In this document: one piece after another, positions 42,431 through 51,383 of the stretch
How positions within the stretch are numbered: the first letter of the stretch is position 1
How the letters are laid out: every line of letters begins with the position of its first letter
DNA from: Haloferax namakaokahaiae
Lineage (GTDB): Archaea > Halobacteriota > Halobacteria > Halobacteriales > Haloferacaceae
Length of the DNA stretch: 64,000 nucleotides
Direction: 5' to 3'
Assembly: GCF_042663225.1 (NCBI RefSeq)
Contig: NZ_JBHTAA010000005.1
Span: 744,001 to 808,000, forward strand
Program-made: the position numbers and the translations under genes
Notes under the pieces: generated by a model
What the model saw: only the letters and a program-made list of their open reading frames with translations
Database searches by the model: none
What the model was told of the DNA's origin: nothing

Positions 42431-44356
42431 ATGCACGTGCGCGACCTTCCACTCTCGTCGGCCCTCGTCGCCCACTACGAAGACGCCGGAATCGAGGAAC
42501 TGTATCCGCCGCAAGCGGCCGCCGTCGAGGCCGGAGTCGCCCGCGGTGACCGCGTCGTCGCCGCAATCCCCACCGCCAGCGGCAAGACGTTCATCGCCGA
42601 GTTGGCGATGCTCACCGCCGACGGACCCGGTCTGTACATCGTCCCCCTCCGCGCACTCGCCCGCGAGAAGTACGAGACGTTCGACTCGCTGCCGGGGGTC
42701 GATGCGGGGATATCGACCGGCGACTTCGACACGCCGGACGAGGATTTGGGGGAGTACGACATCGTCGTCGCCACGAGCGAGAAGGTCGATTCCGCGATTC
42801 GAAACGGCGCGTCGTGGGTCGAGAACCTCGCCTGCGTCGTCGTGGACGAGGTCCACCTGCTCGGCGCACCCGGCCGCGGCCCCACCTTAGAGGTCACGCT
42901 TGCTACGCTCCAACGCCGGGTTCCGAACCTCCAAGTCGTCGCGCTCTCGGCGACGGTAGACAACCCCGAAGACATCGCGTCGTGGCTCGATGCCGAACTG
43001 GTCCAAAGCATGTGGCGACCCGTCTCGCTCCGCACCGGCGTCTACTGCGACCGAACCGTCGAGTTCGACGATGGCTCGACGCTCGCTGTCGATGTGCCGA
43101 CCCTCGGCCCGAACGACGACGGCGACACGGAAGCGACCGTCTCGCTCGTCGCCGACGCCATCGACAACGGCGGGCAGTGTCTCGCGTTCGTCCGCTCTCG
43201 GCGCGAGGCCGAGGCGCTCGCCGAACGACTCGCCGACGAAGATATCGGCTCTGCGCCGGACCTCGCCGACGAACTCGAAGAACTGGGCGGGACGACCACG
43301 GGCCGACGACTCACCGACTGCGCGCGAACCGGCGTCGGATTCCACCACGCCGGCCTTCGAAGCGCCCACCGGATGGCCGTCGAGAACGCCTTCCGCGAGA
43401 AACGGCTGTCAGTCATCTGCGCGACACCGACGCTCGCCGCGGGGGTGAACGTCCCCGCCCGCCGCGTCGTCATCCGCGACCAGAAACGCTACACCGGCGA
43501 GGAGATGGCGTGGATTCCCGTTTTGGACGTGCACCAGATGTGCGGCCGCGCCGGCCGCCCCCACCTCGACCCCTACGGCGAGGCGGTCCTCGTCGGCGAC
43601 GAGAGCACGAAAGACGACCTTCGAGTTCGATACGTCGAGGCCGATGCCGAAGCGATTCACTCGCAGTTCGCCGACCCCGAGGCCCTGCGAACGCACGTCC
43701 TCTCGGTCGTCGCCTCCGACTTCGCCGACTCCCTGCAGGGAGTTGCGGACGTGTTCTCGGCGACCTACTACGCCCACCAGAACCCCGACGGCGACCTGAC
43801 CGACCTCGTTCGGGATATCGTGGTCGAACTCGCCGAGATGGAGATGCTCGATATCGAAGGCGACGGCGAGACACTCTCGGCGACGCCACTCGGTCTCCAG
43901 ACCTCTCGGCAGTACATCTCGCCCTCCTCCGGGGCGGCAATCGTCGATGGCATCCGAACCATCGAGGGAATGGCCGACGAGCACGTCACGGCGCGAACTG
44001 CACTCGAAGTCGTCTGCGATACGCCCGACATGCTCGATACCTACCTCGGCAACCGCGAACGGGCGCTGATGTACCAGTACGCTCGTAGCCACGCCGCCGA
44101 GTTCACGACGGCGATGGGCGAGGCCGAGTCGTTCGAGAAGTGGCTCACGGCGGTCAAGACGGCGCGAATCCTCCACGAGTGGTCGCAGGGCGTCAGTATC
44201 GACGACCTCGTGGACCAGTACCGAATCGGACCGGGCGACCTCGAATCGCGTATCGAGCGCGCCGAGTGGTTGCTCGGGGCGGCAGATGCACTGTGTGGCG
44301 TGCTCGAAGTCGATGTCCCGCAGTTCAGAGAAGTTCGGGCGTTGCTGTCGCCGTAG
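42431..44356 (+). CDS. Hel308-like superfamily 2 DNA helicase lacking the C-terminal HhH domain
   Basis: 641 residues. Ski2-like motifs: Q-motif LYPPQAAAV, Walker A PTASGKT at 47-53, DEVH box at 139-142, motif III LSATVDNPEDI, motif IV LAFVRSRREAEAL, motif V TPTLAAGVNVPAR, motif VI QMCGRAGRP. A winged helix and the ratchet domain (TARILHEWSQGVSIDDLVDQYRIGPGDL, ERAEWLLGAADAL) follow. Full-length Hel308 (about 700-830 residues) then has a helix-hairpin-helix domain V; this protein stops about 20 residues after the ratchet helix. It should translocate 3'-5' on ssDNA at stalled forks; loss of the domain V brake may alter control. Confidence 0.88.
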   Translation: MHVRDLPLSSALVAHYEDAGIEELYPPQAAAVEAGVARGDRVVAAIPTASGKTFIAELAMLTADGPGLYIVPLRALAREKYETFDSLPGVDAGISTGDFDTPDEDLGEYDIVVATSEKVDSAIRNGASWVENLACVVVDEVHLLGAPGRGPTLEVTLATLQRRVPNLQVVALSATVDNPEDIASWLDAELVQSMWRPVSLRTGVYCDRTVEFDDGSTLAVDVPTLGPNDDGDTEATVSLVADAIDNGGQCLAFVRSRREAEALAERLADEDIGSAPDLADELEELGGTTTGRRLTDCARTGVGFHHAGLRSAHRMAVENAFREKRLSVICATPTLAAGVNVPARRVVIRDQKRYTGEEMAWIPVLDVHQMCGRAGRPHLDPYGEAVLVGDESTKDDLRVRYVEADAEAIHSQFADPEALRTHVLSVVASDFADSLQGVADVFSATYYAHQNPDGDLTDLVRDIVVELAEMEMLDIEGDGETLSATPLGLQTSRQYISPSSGAAIVDGIRTIEGMADEHVTARTALEVVCDTPDMLDTYLGNRERALMYQYARSHAAEFTTAMGEAESFEKWLTAVKTARILHEWSQGVSIDDLVDQYRIGPGDLESRIERAEWLLGAADALCGVLEVDVPQFREVRALLSP

Positions 44357-44409
44357 GTGACTAGAGACAGTTGGCGGTGTGAACGCAGAAAGGTCCACTC
44401 GGGATGCCG

Positions 44410-44417
44410 TTTTATGC
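44410..44417 (+). promoter_or_regulatory. TATA-like element of the RuBisCO gene
   Basis: TTTTATGC 25-32 bases before the ATG at 44442. Confidence 0.5.
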
Positions 44418-44441
44418 TCCCACGTCGCGTAGAAGCGGGTT

Positions 44442-45686
44442 ATGGGTATCACCTACGAAGACTTCCTCGACCTCAACTACGAACCCTCCAGCGAGGAACT
44501 CGTCTGTACGTTCCGCATCGACCCCGCGACCGGAATGAGCACCGAAGCGGCGGCAAGCCGGGTGGCATCCGAATCCTCCAACGGGACGTGGGCCGCCCTG
44601 CGAACCGGCGCGGACTTCACCGACATGGGCGCGACGGCGTTCGCTATCGACGGCGACGTCATCAAAGTCGCCTACCCCGCCGGCCTGTTCGAACCCGGAA
44701 ACATGCCGCAGGTGCTCTCCTGCATCGCGGGCAACATCATGGGCATGAAAGCGGTCGATACGATTCGTCTCGTGGACTGCGAGTGGCCCGAATCGGTCGT
44801 CTCCACCTATCCCGGCCCGCTCCTCGGCTCGTCGGTCCGCGAGGAGATTTTCGGCGTCACCGACCGGCCAATCACGGCCACCGTTCCCAAGCCGAAAGTC
44901 GGTCTCTCGACGAAGGCGCACGCCGAAATCGGCTACGACGCGTGGGTCGGCGGCGTGGACCTCCTGAAGGACGACGAGAACCTCACGGACCAGGCGTTCA
45001 ACCCCTTCTCCGACAGGCTCACCGAGTCGCTCGCGCTCCGCGACGACGCGCAGGACGAGACGGGCGAGGTGAAATCGTACCTCATCAACGTCACCGCCGA
45101 TACGAACACGATGCTCGACCGAGTGGACGAAGTCGCCGCGCAAGGCGGCGAGTATGTCATGGTCGATATCATCACCGCCGGGTGGGCGGGTCTCCAGACC
45201 GTCCGCGAGCGCACCGAGAAACACGGCATCGCCATCCACGCCCACCGAGCAATGCACGCCGCGTTCGACCGCATGCCGACCCACGGCGTCTCGATGCGCG
45301 TGCTCGCCCAGGTGTCCCGTCTCTGCGGCGTGGACCAACTCCACACCGGGACGGCCGGACTCGGCAAACTCGCCAACGAGGACACCGTCGGAATCAACGA
45401 GTGGCTCGCCGGCGACCTACACGGCATGACCGACGTGCTTCCGGTCGCCTCCGGCGGCCTGCACCCCGGTCTCGTTCCGGACCTCCTCGATGCGACCGGG
45501 ACGAACGTCTGTGTCCAACTCGGTGGCGGCATCCACGGTCACCCCGACGGCACCAAAGCAGGTGCAGTCGCACTTCGGGCGGCTATCGACGCGTACGTCG
45601 CTGGCGAGTCGATTTCACAGGCCGCCGAAGAGACGCCCGAACTCGCCGTCGCGCTCGACAAGTGGGGAACCGAGACGCCGCGCTAA
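44442..45686 (+). CDS. rbcL: Form III ribulose-1,5-bisphosphate carboxylase
   Basis: 414 residues, typical of archaeal form III. Fixes CO2 onto ribulose-1,5-bisphosphate derived from AMP, giving two 3-phosphoglycerate. Active-site residues: K150 in VPKPKVGLS, carbamylated K176 with D178 and E179 in LLKDDEN, H268 in HAHRAMHAAF, loop 6 K309 in GTAGLGKL, and the phosphate-binding GGGIHGHPDG. All catalytic residues are present. The two upstream pathway enzymes are at 51384 and 52437 in this window. TATA at 44410. Confidence 0.95.
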   Translation: MGITYEDFLDLNYEPSSEELVCTFRIDPATGMSTEAAASRVASESSNGTWAALRTGADFTDMGATAFAIDGDVIKVAYPAGLFEPGNMPQVLSCIAGNIMGMKAVDTIRLVDCEWPESVVSTYPGPLLGSSVREEIFGVTDRPITATVPKPKVGLSTKAHAEIGYDAWVGGVDLLKDDENLTDQAFNPFSDRLTESLALRDDAQDETGEVKSYLINVTADTNTMLDRVDEVAAQGGEYVMVDIITAGWAGLQTVRERTEKHGIAIHAHRAMHAAFDRMPTHGVSMRVLAQVSRLCGVDQLHTGTAGLGKLANEDTVGINEWLAGDLHGMTDVLPVASGGLHPGLVPDLLDATGTNVCVQLGGGIHGHPDGTKAGAVALRAAIDAYVAGESISQAAEETPELAVALDKWGTETPR

Positions 45687-45728
45687 TCGGCCTCTCCCTG
45701 CACGCCCGACTGGGATGGATGCACCGGT

Positions 45729-45780
45729 TGGCAACTGTTGCCACAACGTGACAGACCTCGAACGCTTGTCGGCGATTTTT
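45729..45780 (+). terminator. Possible terminator after the RuBisCO gene
   Basis: TGGCAA-CTG-TTGCCA, a perfect 6-base hairpin (45729-45743), is followed 32 bases later by a T5 run (45776-45780). Hairpin plus T-run spacing is loose, so tentative; haloarchaeal termination depends mainly on T-runs. Confidence 0.3.
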
Positions 45781-45868
45781 ACAATATCGGTCGAGGTTCG
45801 ACCCCGAGTATCGAGATTCTGATGGCCGAAACGAGCGGTGAGTATCGGTCACGATAATCGGCGCGTGA

Positions 45869-45879
45869 GTTTTATACAG
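45869..45879 (+). promoter_or_regulatory. TATA element of the transducer gene
   Basis: GTTTTATACAG, the strongest TATA match in the window. It predicts transcription starting near 45898, about 77 bases before the ATG at 45975, so the mRNA would carry an untranslated leader, unusual here. Confidence 0.5.
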
Positions 45880-45974
45880 TTGTTTTCTCAGGGTGAGACA
45901 GAGCTTTTCGACCGAATACCAGCCCAACTGGCGCTTTGCGGCTCGAATCGGGATTGGTCGAAACACGACGAACC

Positions 45975-48932
45975 ATGAAAATCCGAACGAAGCTTATCGC
46001 GCTCTGTCTCGCCATCTCTCTGATACCGGTATCAGTGGTCGGTATGGCAGGCGTTCAAAACATGGGTAGTATTGGCGACTACGCACAAGAACAGAGCGAA
46101 GCGACCCTCGAACGGCAAATCACGGGAGACTTGAACGACACTGTCGGTGCCCGCCAAGAGGAGATACAGAACCTCCTCGACGCTCGTCGCATCGACGCCC
46201 GCGCGTTGGCGGGGTCGGCACCGGTCCAAAACTATCAGGCCGCCCGTGCCGGGGAGATGGAGTTAGTCCAAGAACAGAGCCAAAAGCAACTCGGATACAT
46301 GGCGCTCCAGATGCGCGCAACCGTCGAAACCACGAAGCAGACGGTGCTCGCAGAACAGTACGGCGGGAAGAGTTGGGACGAACTGACCCCGGAACAGCAA
46401 CAGCAGGTCAAAGACACAGTCGAAGCGCGACTCGCCGGCACGGCCGGGGGCGGCGTGCAGTCCGACGGGACGCTCGCTGACGAGTTCCACCCCGGCTACA
46501 TCGGTAACACGGGCTACGCGTTCGTCCTCGACGGGGACCTCGACTTCGTCATCCACCACAGTCTAGACGACGGCGTCAACGCCGTCGATGACGCCGGGAT
46601 AGCGGAGTTCAATCAGGTCTCTACAGCCATCGAATCCGACCCCGCCATCCGAAGCGGCGAGAAGTGGGGAATCGTCGAATACGAGTGGGAAGACACCACG
46701 CAAGCGGGCAATCCCGTCGAGGAGAAGTTCGTCGCGTACGCGTACCACGAAGACTTCGACTGGGTGCTCGCCCCGAGTGTCTACTACTACGAACTCCAGA
46801 CGGCCGCCGTCGCGGATGCCGAAAGTGACATTAACGATTCGTTCGAGAGCTACCTCACCACTCGTTCGGTGACCATCGACGACGAGGAGCGCCCCGCCTA
46901 CGACGAGGTTCTGTTCACCGACGAGACTGGGCAGGGAATCGTCCGTTCGGAACGTGCCGACGACGGGAGCGTTGTGACCGAATCAGTCACCGACACGTCC
47001 TACGCCGACGAGACGTGGTTCCAGCGAGCGAGCGAACTGAACGAGGACAAGGTGTACGTCGGGAGCGTTCACTCAGTCGATGGGCAGTCAGTCGCCACCG
47101 TCACGGCCCCAATCTACCGCGACGGGGAGTTCTCGGGGACCATCACGCTCCTGTTCAACTTCGAACTCATCGATGCGCTCATCGACGACATCACCGTCGG
47201 CGAGAGCGGCCACTTGACTATCGTGAACGAGAGAGGCATCCTCCTGACCGACGCCGCCGACTCGCTCGACGGGGTCGAAGGGAAAGTCGCCACCCAATCG
47301 TACGTCATGAACGGTGAGACGGGCCTCAGCACCTACGAACCGACTGGAAACAGTGGCGACGAGTCGCAGTACTACGTGGGCTACGCGCCACTGCACTTCG
47401 GAAACGCCCAGTACACGCTCGTTGCGACGGTCCCCGAGTCCGACGTGACGACGCCCGTGGCCCAACTCGGGTCGGCCATGAGCGACCAGACGGACTCCGC
47501 ACGGAACACGATCCTGTTGTTGATGGCCGGCATTCTCGTCGTGGTCGTCGGCGTCGGCTACGTCGCCGCTCGGTACTTCTCAGAGCCGATAGAGGCGCTC
47601 CGAGACCGCGCACAGTCGCTCGCCCGTGGCCGCTTCGACGACAGCGTCGAAATCGACGCCAACGACGACGAACTCGGTGAACTCGTCGATGCGTTCGACG
47701 ACATGCAAGCGAACCTCCAGCGACAGGTCTCGGAACTCAGGGACGCCGGCCGAGAACTCGGTGAGGGGAACCTCGACCAGGACATCCAGACCGACCTTCC
47801 CGGTGAGTTCGGTGCCATCATGACCGACCTCGACAGCGGGATTCAGAAACTCCAAGACGGCTTCGTCGAAGTCCAGGCCGTCGCCGACGAGTTCGCGGCG
47901 GTGAGCAACGAGACGGTCTCGAGCGCGAAAGAGATAGAGTCCGCGAGTCAGGAGACCGCGCGGTCGATAGAAGAAATCGCCCACGGGGCGGAACAACAGA
48001 CCGACCGTCTCCAGACGGTCGCCGACGAGATGAACGACCTCTCGGCGACCATCGAGGAGGTCGCCGCGTCCGCGGACGGCGTCGTTCGAACCGCCAATCA
48101 GGCCGTGTCGCTCGCCGACGACGGCCGCGAACACGCCGCCGATGCGACGGACGAAATCTCGACTATCGAGACCGAGGCCGACGAAGCGGTCGAACGGGTC
48201 GAGCGCCTCGGCGAACAGGTCTCCGAAATCAACGAAATCGTCCAACTCATCAACGACATCGCCGAGCAGACGGACCTGCTCGCGCTCAACGCCTCCATCG
48301 AGGCCGCCCGAGCGGGCGAGGCCGGCGAGGGCTTCGCGGTCGTCGCCAACGAAATCAAGGCACTCGCCAAGGAGGCGAGCGAGGCGACCGACGAGGTGGA
48401 AGCGCGCATCGACGCCGTCCGAAACCGGGCCGACGAGACTGTCGAAGACATGCAGTCGATGCAGGCGAGCGTCGAGAGCGGTTCTGCGACTATCGGCGAC
48501 GCAATCGAGATGTTCGACGACATCTCCGATGCGATTCGAGAGGCCGAACACGGCGTCGAGGAGATATCCGAGGCGGCAGAGAATCAGGCGGTCTCCACCG
48601 AAGAAGTCGTCTCGATGGTTGACGACGTGTCGGGCGTGAGCGAGGTGACGACGTCGGAGACGGCGACGGTCTCCGCGGCGACCGAAGAGCAGACTGCGGC
48701 GATAAACGAAGTCACGAACAACATCAAACAGGTGTCCAAGTCGGCCGAGTCACTCAACGACCTCGTCGGCCGGTTCGAAGTCGGCGACACCGGCGGAAGT
48801 GGAAGCGAGCGCGGAGGAGACACTCACACGGCGGCCGAATCGACACCCGCCGCGTCGTCACAGTCCGAACACCAGGCCGTCGCCGATGGCTCGGGTGATA
48901 GACAGGGTCCCGCGTCGCCGACGGACGACTGA
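45975..48932 (+). CDS. Methyl-accepting chemotaxis transducer with large Cache-type sensor
   Basis: 985 residues from ATG 45975; an earlier in-frame TTG (45936) lacks promoter support. TM1 about 8-26, an external sensor of about 480 residues, TM2 about 512-532, a HAMP region to about 590, then the cytoplasmic coiled coil with the conserved hairpin tip near residues 750-775 (DIAEQTDLLALNASIEAARAGE). The sensor has two Cache-like subdomains (GNTGYAFVLDGDLDFVIHH, ESGHLTIVNERGILLTDA). The protein signals to CheA to control motility; the ligand is unknown. Acidic, Ser-rich tail. Confidence 0.93.
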   Translation: MKIRTKLIALCLAISLIPVSVVGMAGVQNMGSIGDYAQEQSEATLERQITGDLNDTVGARQEEIQNLLDARRIDARALAGSAPVQNYQAARAGEMELVQEQSQKQLGYMALQMRATVETTKQTVLAEQYGGKSWDELTPEQQQQVKDTVEARLAGTAGGGVQSDGTLADEFHPGYIGNTGYAFVLDGDLDFVIHHSLDDGVNAVDDAGIAEFNQVSTAIESDPAIRSGEKWGIVEYEWEDTTQAGNPVEEKFVAYAYHEDFDWVLAPSVYYYELQTAAVADAESDINDSFESYLTTRSVTIDDEERPAYDEVLFTDETGQGIVRSERADDGSVVTESVTDTSYADETWFQRASELNEDKVYVGSVHSVDGQSVATVTAPIYRDGEFSGTITLLFNFELIDALIDDITVGESGHLTIVNERGILLTDAADSLDGVEGKVATQSYVMNGETGLSTYEPTGNSGDESQYYVGYAPLHFGNAQYTLVATVPESDVTTPVAQLGSAMSDQTDSARNTILLLMAGILVVVVGVGYVAARYFSEPIEALRDRAQSLARGRFDDSVEIDANDDELGELVDAFDDMQANLQRQVSELRDAGRELGEGNLDQDIQTDLPGEFGAIMTDLDSGIQKLQDGFVEVQAVADEFAAVSNETVSSAKEIESASQETARSIEEIAHGAEQQTDRLQTVADEMNDLSATIEEVAASADGVVRTANQAVSLADDGREHAADATDEISTIETEADEAVERVERLGEQVSEINEIVQLINDIAEQTDLLALNASIEAARAGEAGEGFAVVANEIKALAKEASEATDEVEARIDAVRNRADETVEDMQSMQASVESGSATIGDAIEMFDDISDAIREAEHGVEEISEAAENQAVSTEEVVSMVDDVSGVSEVTTSETATVSAATEEQTAAINEVTNNIKQVSKSAESLNDLVGRFEVGDTGGSGSERGGDTHTAAESTPAASSQSEHQAVADGSGDRQGPASPTDD

Positions 48933-48958
48933 GTCAGTGACGCCGGCACGAGCGCCGG

Positions 48959-50623
48959 CTACCGGTCCACTTCGCCCATAATCGTATCGAGACTGCCGAG
49001 CGAAGCGATGAGGTCGGGGATGTACTCGCCTTCGACCATCTCGGGGAGTGCCTGCAAGTTCGAGAACGATGGCCCGCGAATCTTGAAGCGAGCGGGCGTG
49101 TTCGTCCCGTCCGAACGGATGTAGATGCCGAGTTCGCCCTTCGCCGCTTCGACCGCCCGGTACACTTCGGTGTCCTCGTCGGGTTTGAGCGTGCGCGGAA
49201 CGTTCGCCTGAATCGTGCGCTCGTCTTCGGGCCAGTCTTCGAGCAGATCGGCACACTGCTGGATTATCTTCGCCGACTCCTCGACCTCACGGAGGCGAAC
49301 AAGCAGGCGTGAGAAGTTGTCACACTCGTCTTCGACGACGACGTTCCAATCGAGGTTCTCGTAGTAGCCGTAGGGGTCGTCGCGGCGAAGGTCGTAGTCG
49401 ATGCCGGAGCCGCGAGCGACCGGGCCGGTGACGCCGTAGGATTTTGCGACTGTGGGCGGGAGGATGCCAGTATCGACGGTCCGCGCCTGCAACACCTCGT
49501 TCGCGGTCAGGAGGTCGTGGTACTCTTCGAGTTTCGCCGGCAGACTCTCGACGAAGTCGTGAATCTTCTCGAAGAACGCCTCGCGGGGTTCGGGAAGGTC
49601 CCAGACGACGCCGCCGAGGCGGAAGTAGTTGAACATGAGTCGCTGGCCCGTCAAGTCTTCGAGGATGTTCTGGACGACTTCTCTGTCGCGGAGCGCGTAC
49701 TGGAAGATAACGGTGAAATCGCCCACTGTGTCGAGGGCGTACGCGCCCAGCGCGAGCATGTGCGAGAGGGTTCGACTCAACTCGGCCGCGAGCGTGCGGA
49801 CGACCTGTGCGTACTCCGGTACCTCGATATCGACGAGCGCTTCGGCCGCGCGAGCGTAGGCCCACTCGTTCAACAGTCCGCCGCCGCCCCAGTCCCAGCG
49901 GTCGGGGTACGGCATAATCTGGTAGCGATACGTCGCCCGCTGGCACATCTGCTCCTCACAGCGGTGGATGTAGCCGATATCGGGTTCGACGTCGGCGACC
50001 TGCTCGCCGTCGAGGGTCACCTGCAGGTGGAGGACGCCGTGGGTCGCCGGGTGGTGCGGGCCGATGTTCAGGAGCATCGTGTTCTGGCCGACTCGGCCGT
50101 CTTCGTGCAACGGGTTGGCGTGTTCGTCGTAGGTGACGATCTGCGGGCGGCGCTGGTCGTAGTCGAGACTCAAGGGGTGGCCCTGCCACGTCTCCGGGAG
50201 GAGTATCCGGCGCAGGTCGGGATGGTCCGCGTACTCGATACCGACGAGGTCGTAGGCCTCGCGTTCGTGCCACTCGGCGGTTCGGAACACCGACGACGCC
50301 GACTCGCTCACCGGGTCGGCCCGAGGCGTCGGAACGACGACGCTCACCTCGCGGGTCGGGTCGGCGTAGGATTTCAGGTGATAAATCGACTCGTAGCGGT
50401 CTTCGTACTCCTGTGCGGTCACACACGAGAGGTGGTCGTAGCCGAGTTCGTCGCGCAGCGTGGTGAGCGACGAGGCGACTTCGTCGGGGCGAATCTCGAC
50501 CACCGGCGCGTGGACGTGGTCGTCGATGGCGAGGACGGCGTCGCCGAGGACGCTCCTGAAGTCGTCACTGGTCGGGTGTGTCTCAGCCACTTCGGTCGTC
50601 GCGTGCGGGCGGTCGAGTGACAT
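48959..50623 (-). CDS. Second, solitary NuoCD paralog with altered quinone site
   Basis: 554 residues, co-linear with the operon nuoCD along its whole length. NuoC part has EDRYESIYHL, WHEREAYDLVGIE and LPETWQGHPLSLD. NuoD part keeps HPATHG, IGYIHRCEEQ, SHMLALGAYALD, SGIDYDLRRDDPYG and the C-terminal EVDR. Yet PDRWDY of the operon copy is PDRWDWGGGGLLNEW: residue 245 is Trp (codon TGG, minus strand 49889-49891) where complex I has its quinone-binding Tyr, followed by four Gly. No other nuo gene is nearby. It may replace NuoCD in a modified complex I or use another acceptor. Divergent from an HTH_10 regulator gene; convergent with the transducer gene (26 bases). Confidence 0.9.
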   Translation of the reverse strand: MSLDRPHATTEVAETHPTSDDFRSVLGDAVLAIDDHVHAPVVEIRPDEVASSLTTLRDELGYDHLSCVTAQEYEDRYESIYHLKSYADPTREVSVVVPTPRADPVSESASSVFRTAEWHEREAYDLVGIEYADHPDLRRILLPETWQGHPLSLDYDQRRPQIVTYDEHANPLHEDGRVGQNTMLLNIGPHHPATHGVLHLQVTLDGEQVADVEPDIGYIHRCEEQMCQRATYRYQIMPYPDRWDWGGGGLLNEWAYARAAEALVDIEVPEYAQVVRTLAAELSRTLSHMLALGAYALDTVGDFTVIFQYALRDREVVQNILEDLTGQRLMFNYFRLGGVVWDLPEPREAFFEKIHDFVESLPAKLEEYHDLLTANEVLQARTVDTGILPPTVAKSYGVTGPVARGSGIDYDLRRDDPYGYYENLDWNVVVEDECDNFSRLLVRLREVEESAKIIQQCADLLEDWPEDERTIQANVPRTLKPDEDTEVYRAVEAAKGELGIYIRSDGTNTPARFKIRGPSFSNLQALPEMVEGEYIPDLIASLGSLDTIMGEVDR

Positions 50624-50688
50624 CGCGTAGACGAGTGAACAATCGTCCGGGACGCGGTTCGTCGTTCTGCCTCACCCGTGCGGCCGGT

Positions 50689-50694
50689 TTTTAT
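50689..50694 (+). promoter_or_regulatory. TATA-like element of the HTH_10 regulator
   Basis: TTTATA within TTTTTATACAC, 26-31 bases before the ATG at 50720; leaderless. It sits inside the longer reading frame starting at 50678, which argues for the internal ATG. Confidence 0.6.
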
Positions 50695-50719
50695 ACACAC
50701 CATCGTTCAACATAGTGTC

Positions 50720-51382
50720 ATGAAGTCGGTCGAACTCCGTCTCCAGCCAGACGAGCGATACGTTCATCCGATGCACGGCTTCGTCGTCGAACACGAGGGC
50801 TTCGAGCAGTCTCGACTTCGTCACTGGAATCCCGCCAGGAGCGAGGTCAACACGCTCGTCTTCGAAGTGGTCGGGGCAGATATCGACGCCTACGAGGAGG
50901 CACTCACGGCGAGTCCCACGGTTCTCTCTCACGAGGTGGCACAACTCCCCGGAGACTCCTTTTTCATCGTCGTGAGAGAACGGCTCGACGGGGAGAGCAT
51001 CCGCTTGACTTCCGCCTTCACGCAGGACGGTCTCGTCGTCGTCCCACCGGTCGTCTTCGACGGCGACGGGACGATTTCGGTCACAATCGTGGGGACGAAC
51101 GAGGCGCTTCAATCGGCTATCGACCTGACGCCCGACGGTATCGAAATCGAAGTCGAACAGGTCCGAGAGTACACGGGACCGACAGAATTCGGGTCGGTCG
51201 AGTTGTCGCCTCGGCAGCGCGAAGCAGTCGAGGCCGCCGTGGCGTGTGGATACTACCACGAACCGCGGGAGGGGTCGGTAGCCACGGTCGCGGAGCGGCT
51301 CGCGTGTTCGCCGAGTACGGCGGCCGAACACCTCCGGAAAGCGGAGATGAAAGTGATGGCGACTATCGCTGGCACGCAGTGA
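50720..51382 (+). CDS. HTH_10 (Bat-like) transcription regulator
   Basis: 220 residues. N-terminal ligand- or signal-sensing region of about 150 residues with alternating strands (SVELRLQPDERYVHPMHGF, VVVPPVVFDGDGTISVTIVG), then the C-terminal HTH_10 domain: LSPRQREAVEAAVACGYYHEPREGS, VAERLACSPSTAAEHLRKAE. This is the Bat-type domain of haloarchaeal regulators. Its divergence from the second nuoCD gene (96 bases between starts) suggests regulation of that gene. Converges on the isomerase gene with one base between the stops. Confidence 0.9.
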   Translation: MKSVELRLQPDERYVHPMHGFVVEHEGFEQSRLRHWNPARSEVNTLVFEVVGADIDAYEEALTASPTVLSHEVAQLPGDSFFIVVRERLDGESIRLTSAFTQDGLVVVPPVVFDGDGTISVTIVGTNEALQSAIDLTPDGIEIEVEQVREYTGPTEFGSVELSPRQREAVEAAVACGYYHEPREGSVATVAERLACSPSTAAEHLRKAEMKVMATIAGTQ

Positions 51383-51383
51383 C

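Noticed and set aside
48959..50623. Second nuoCD as an assembly duplication of the operon copy
   Set aside because: The two genes differ throughout in protein and nucleotide sequence and have different neighbours, so it is a true, old paralog.
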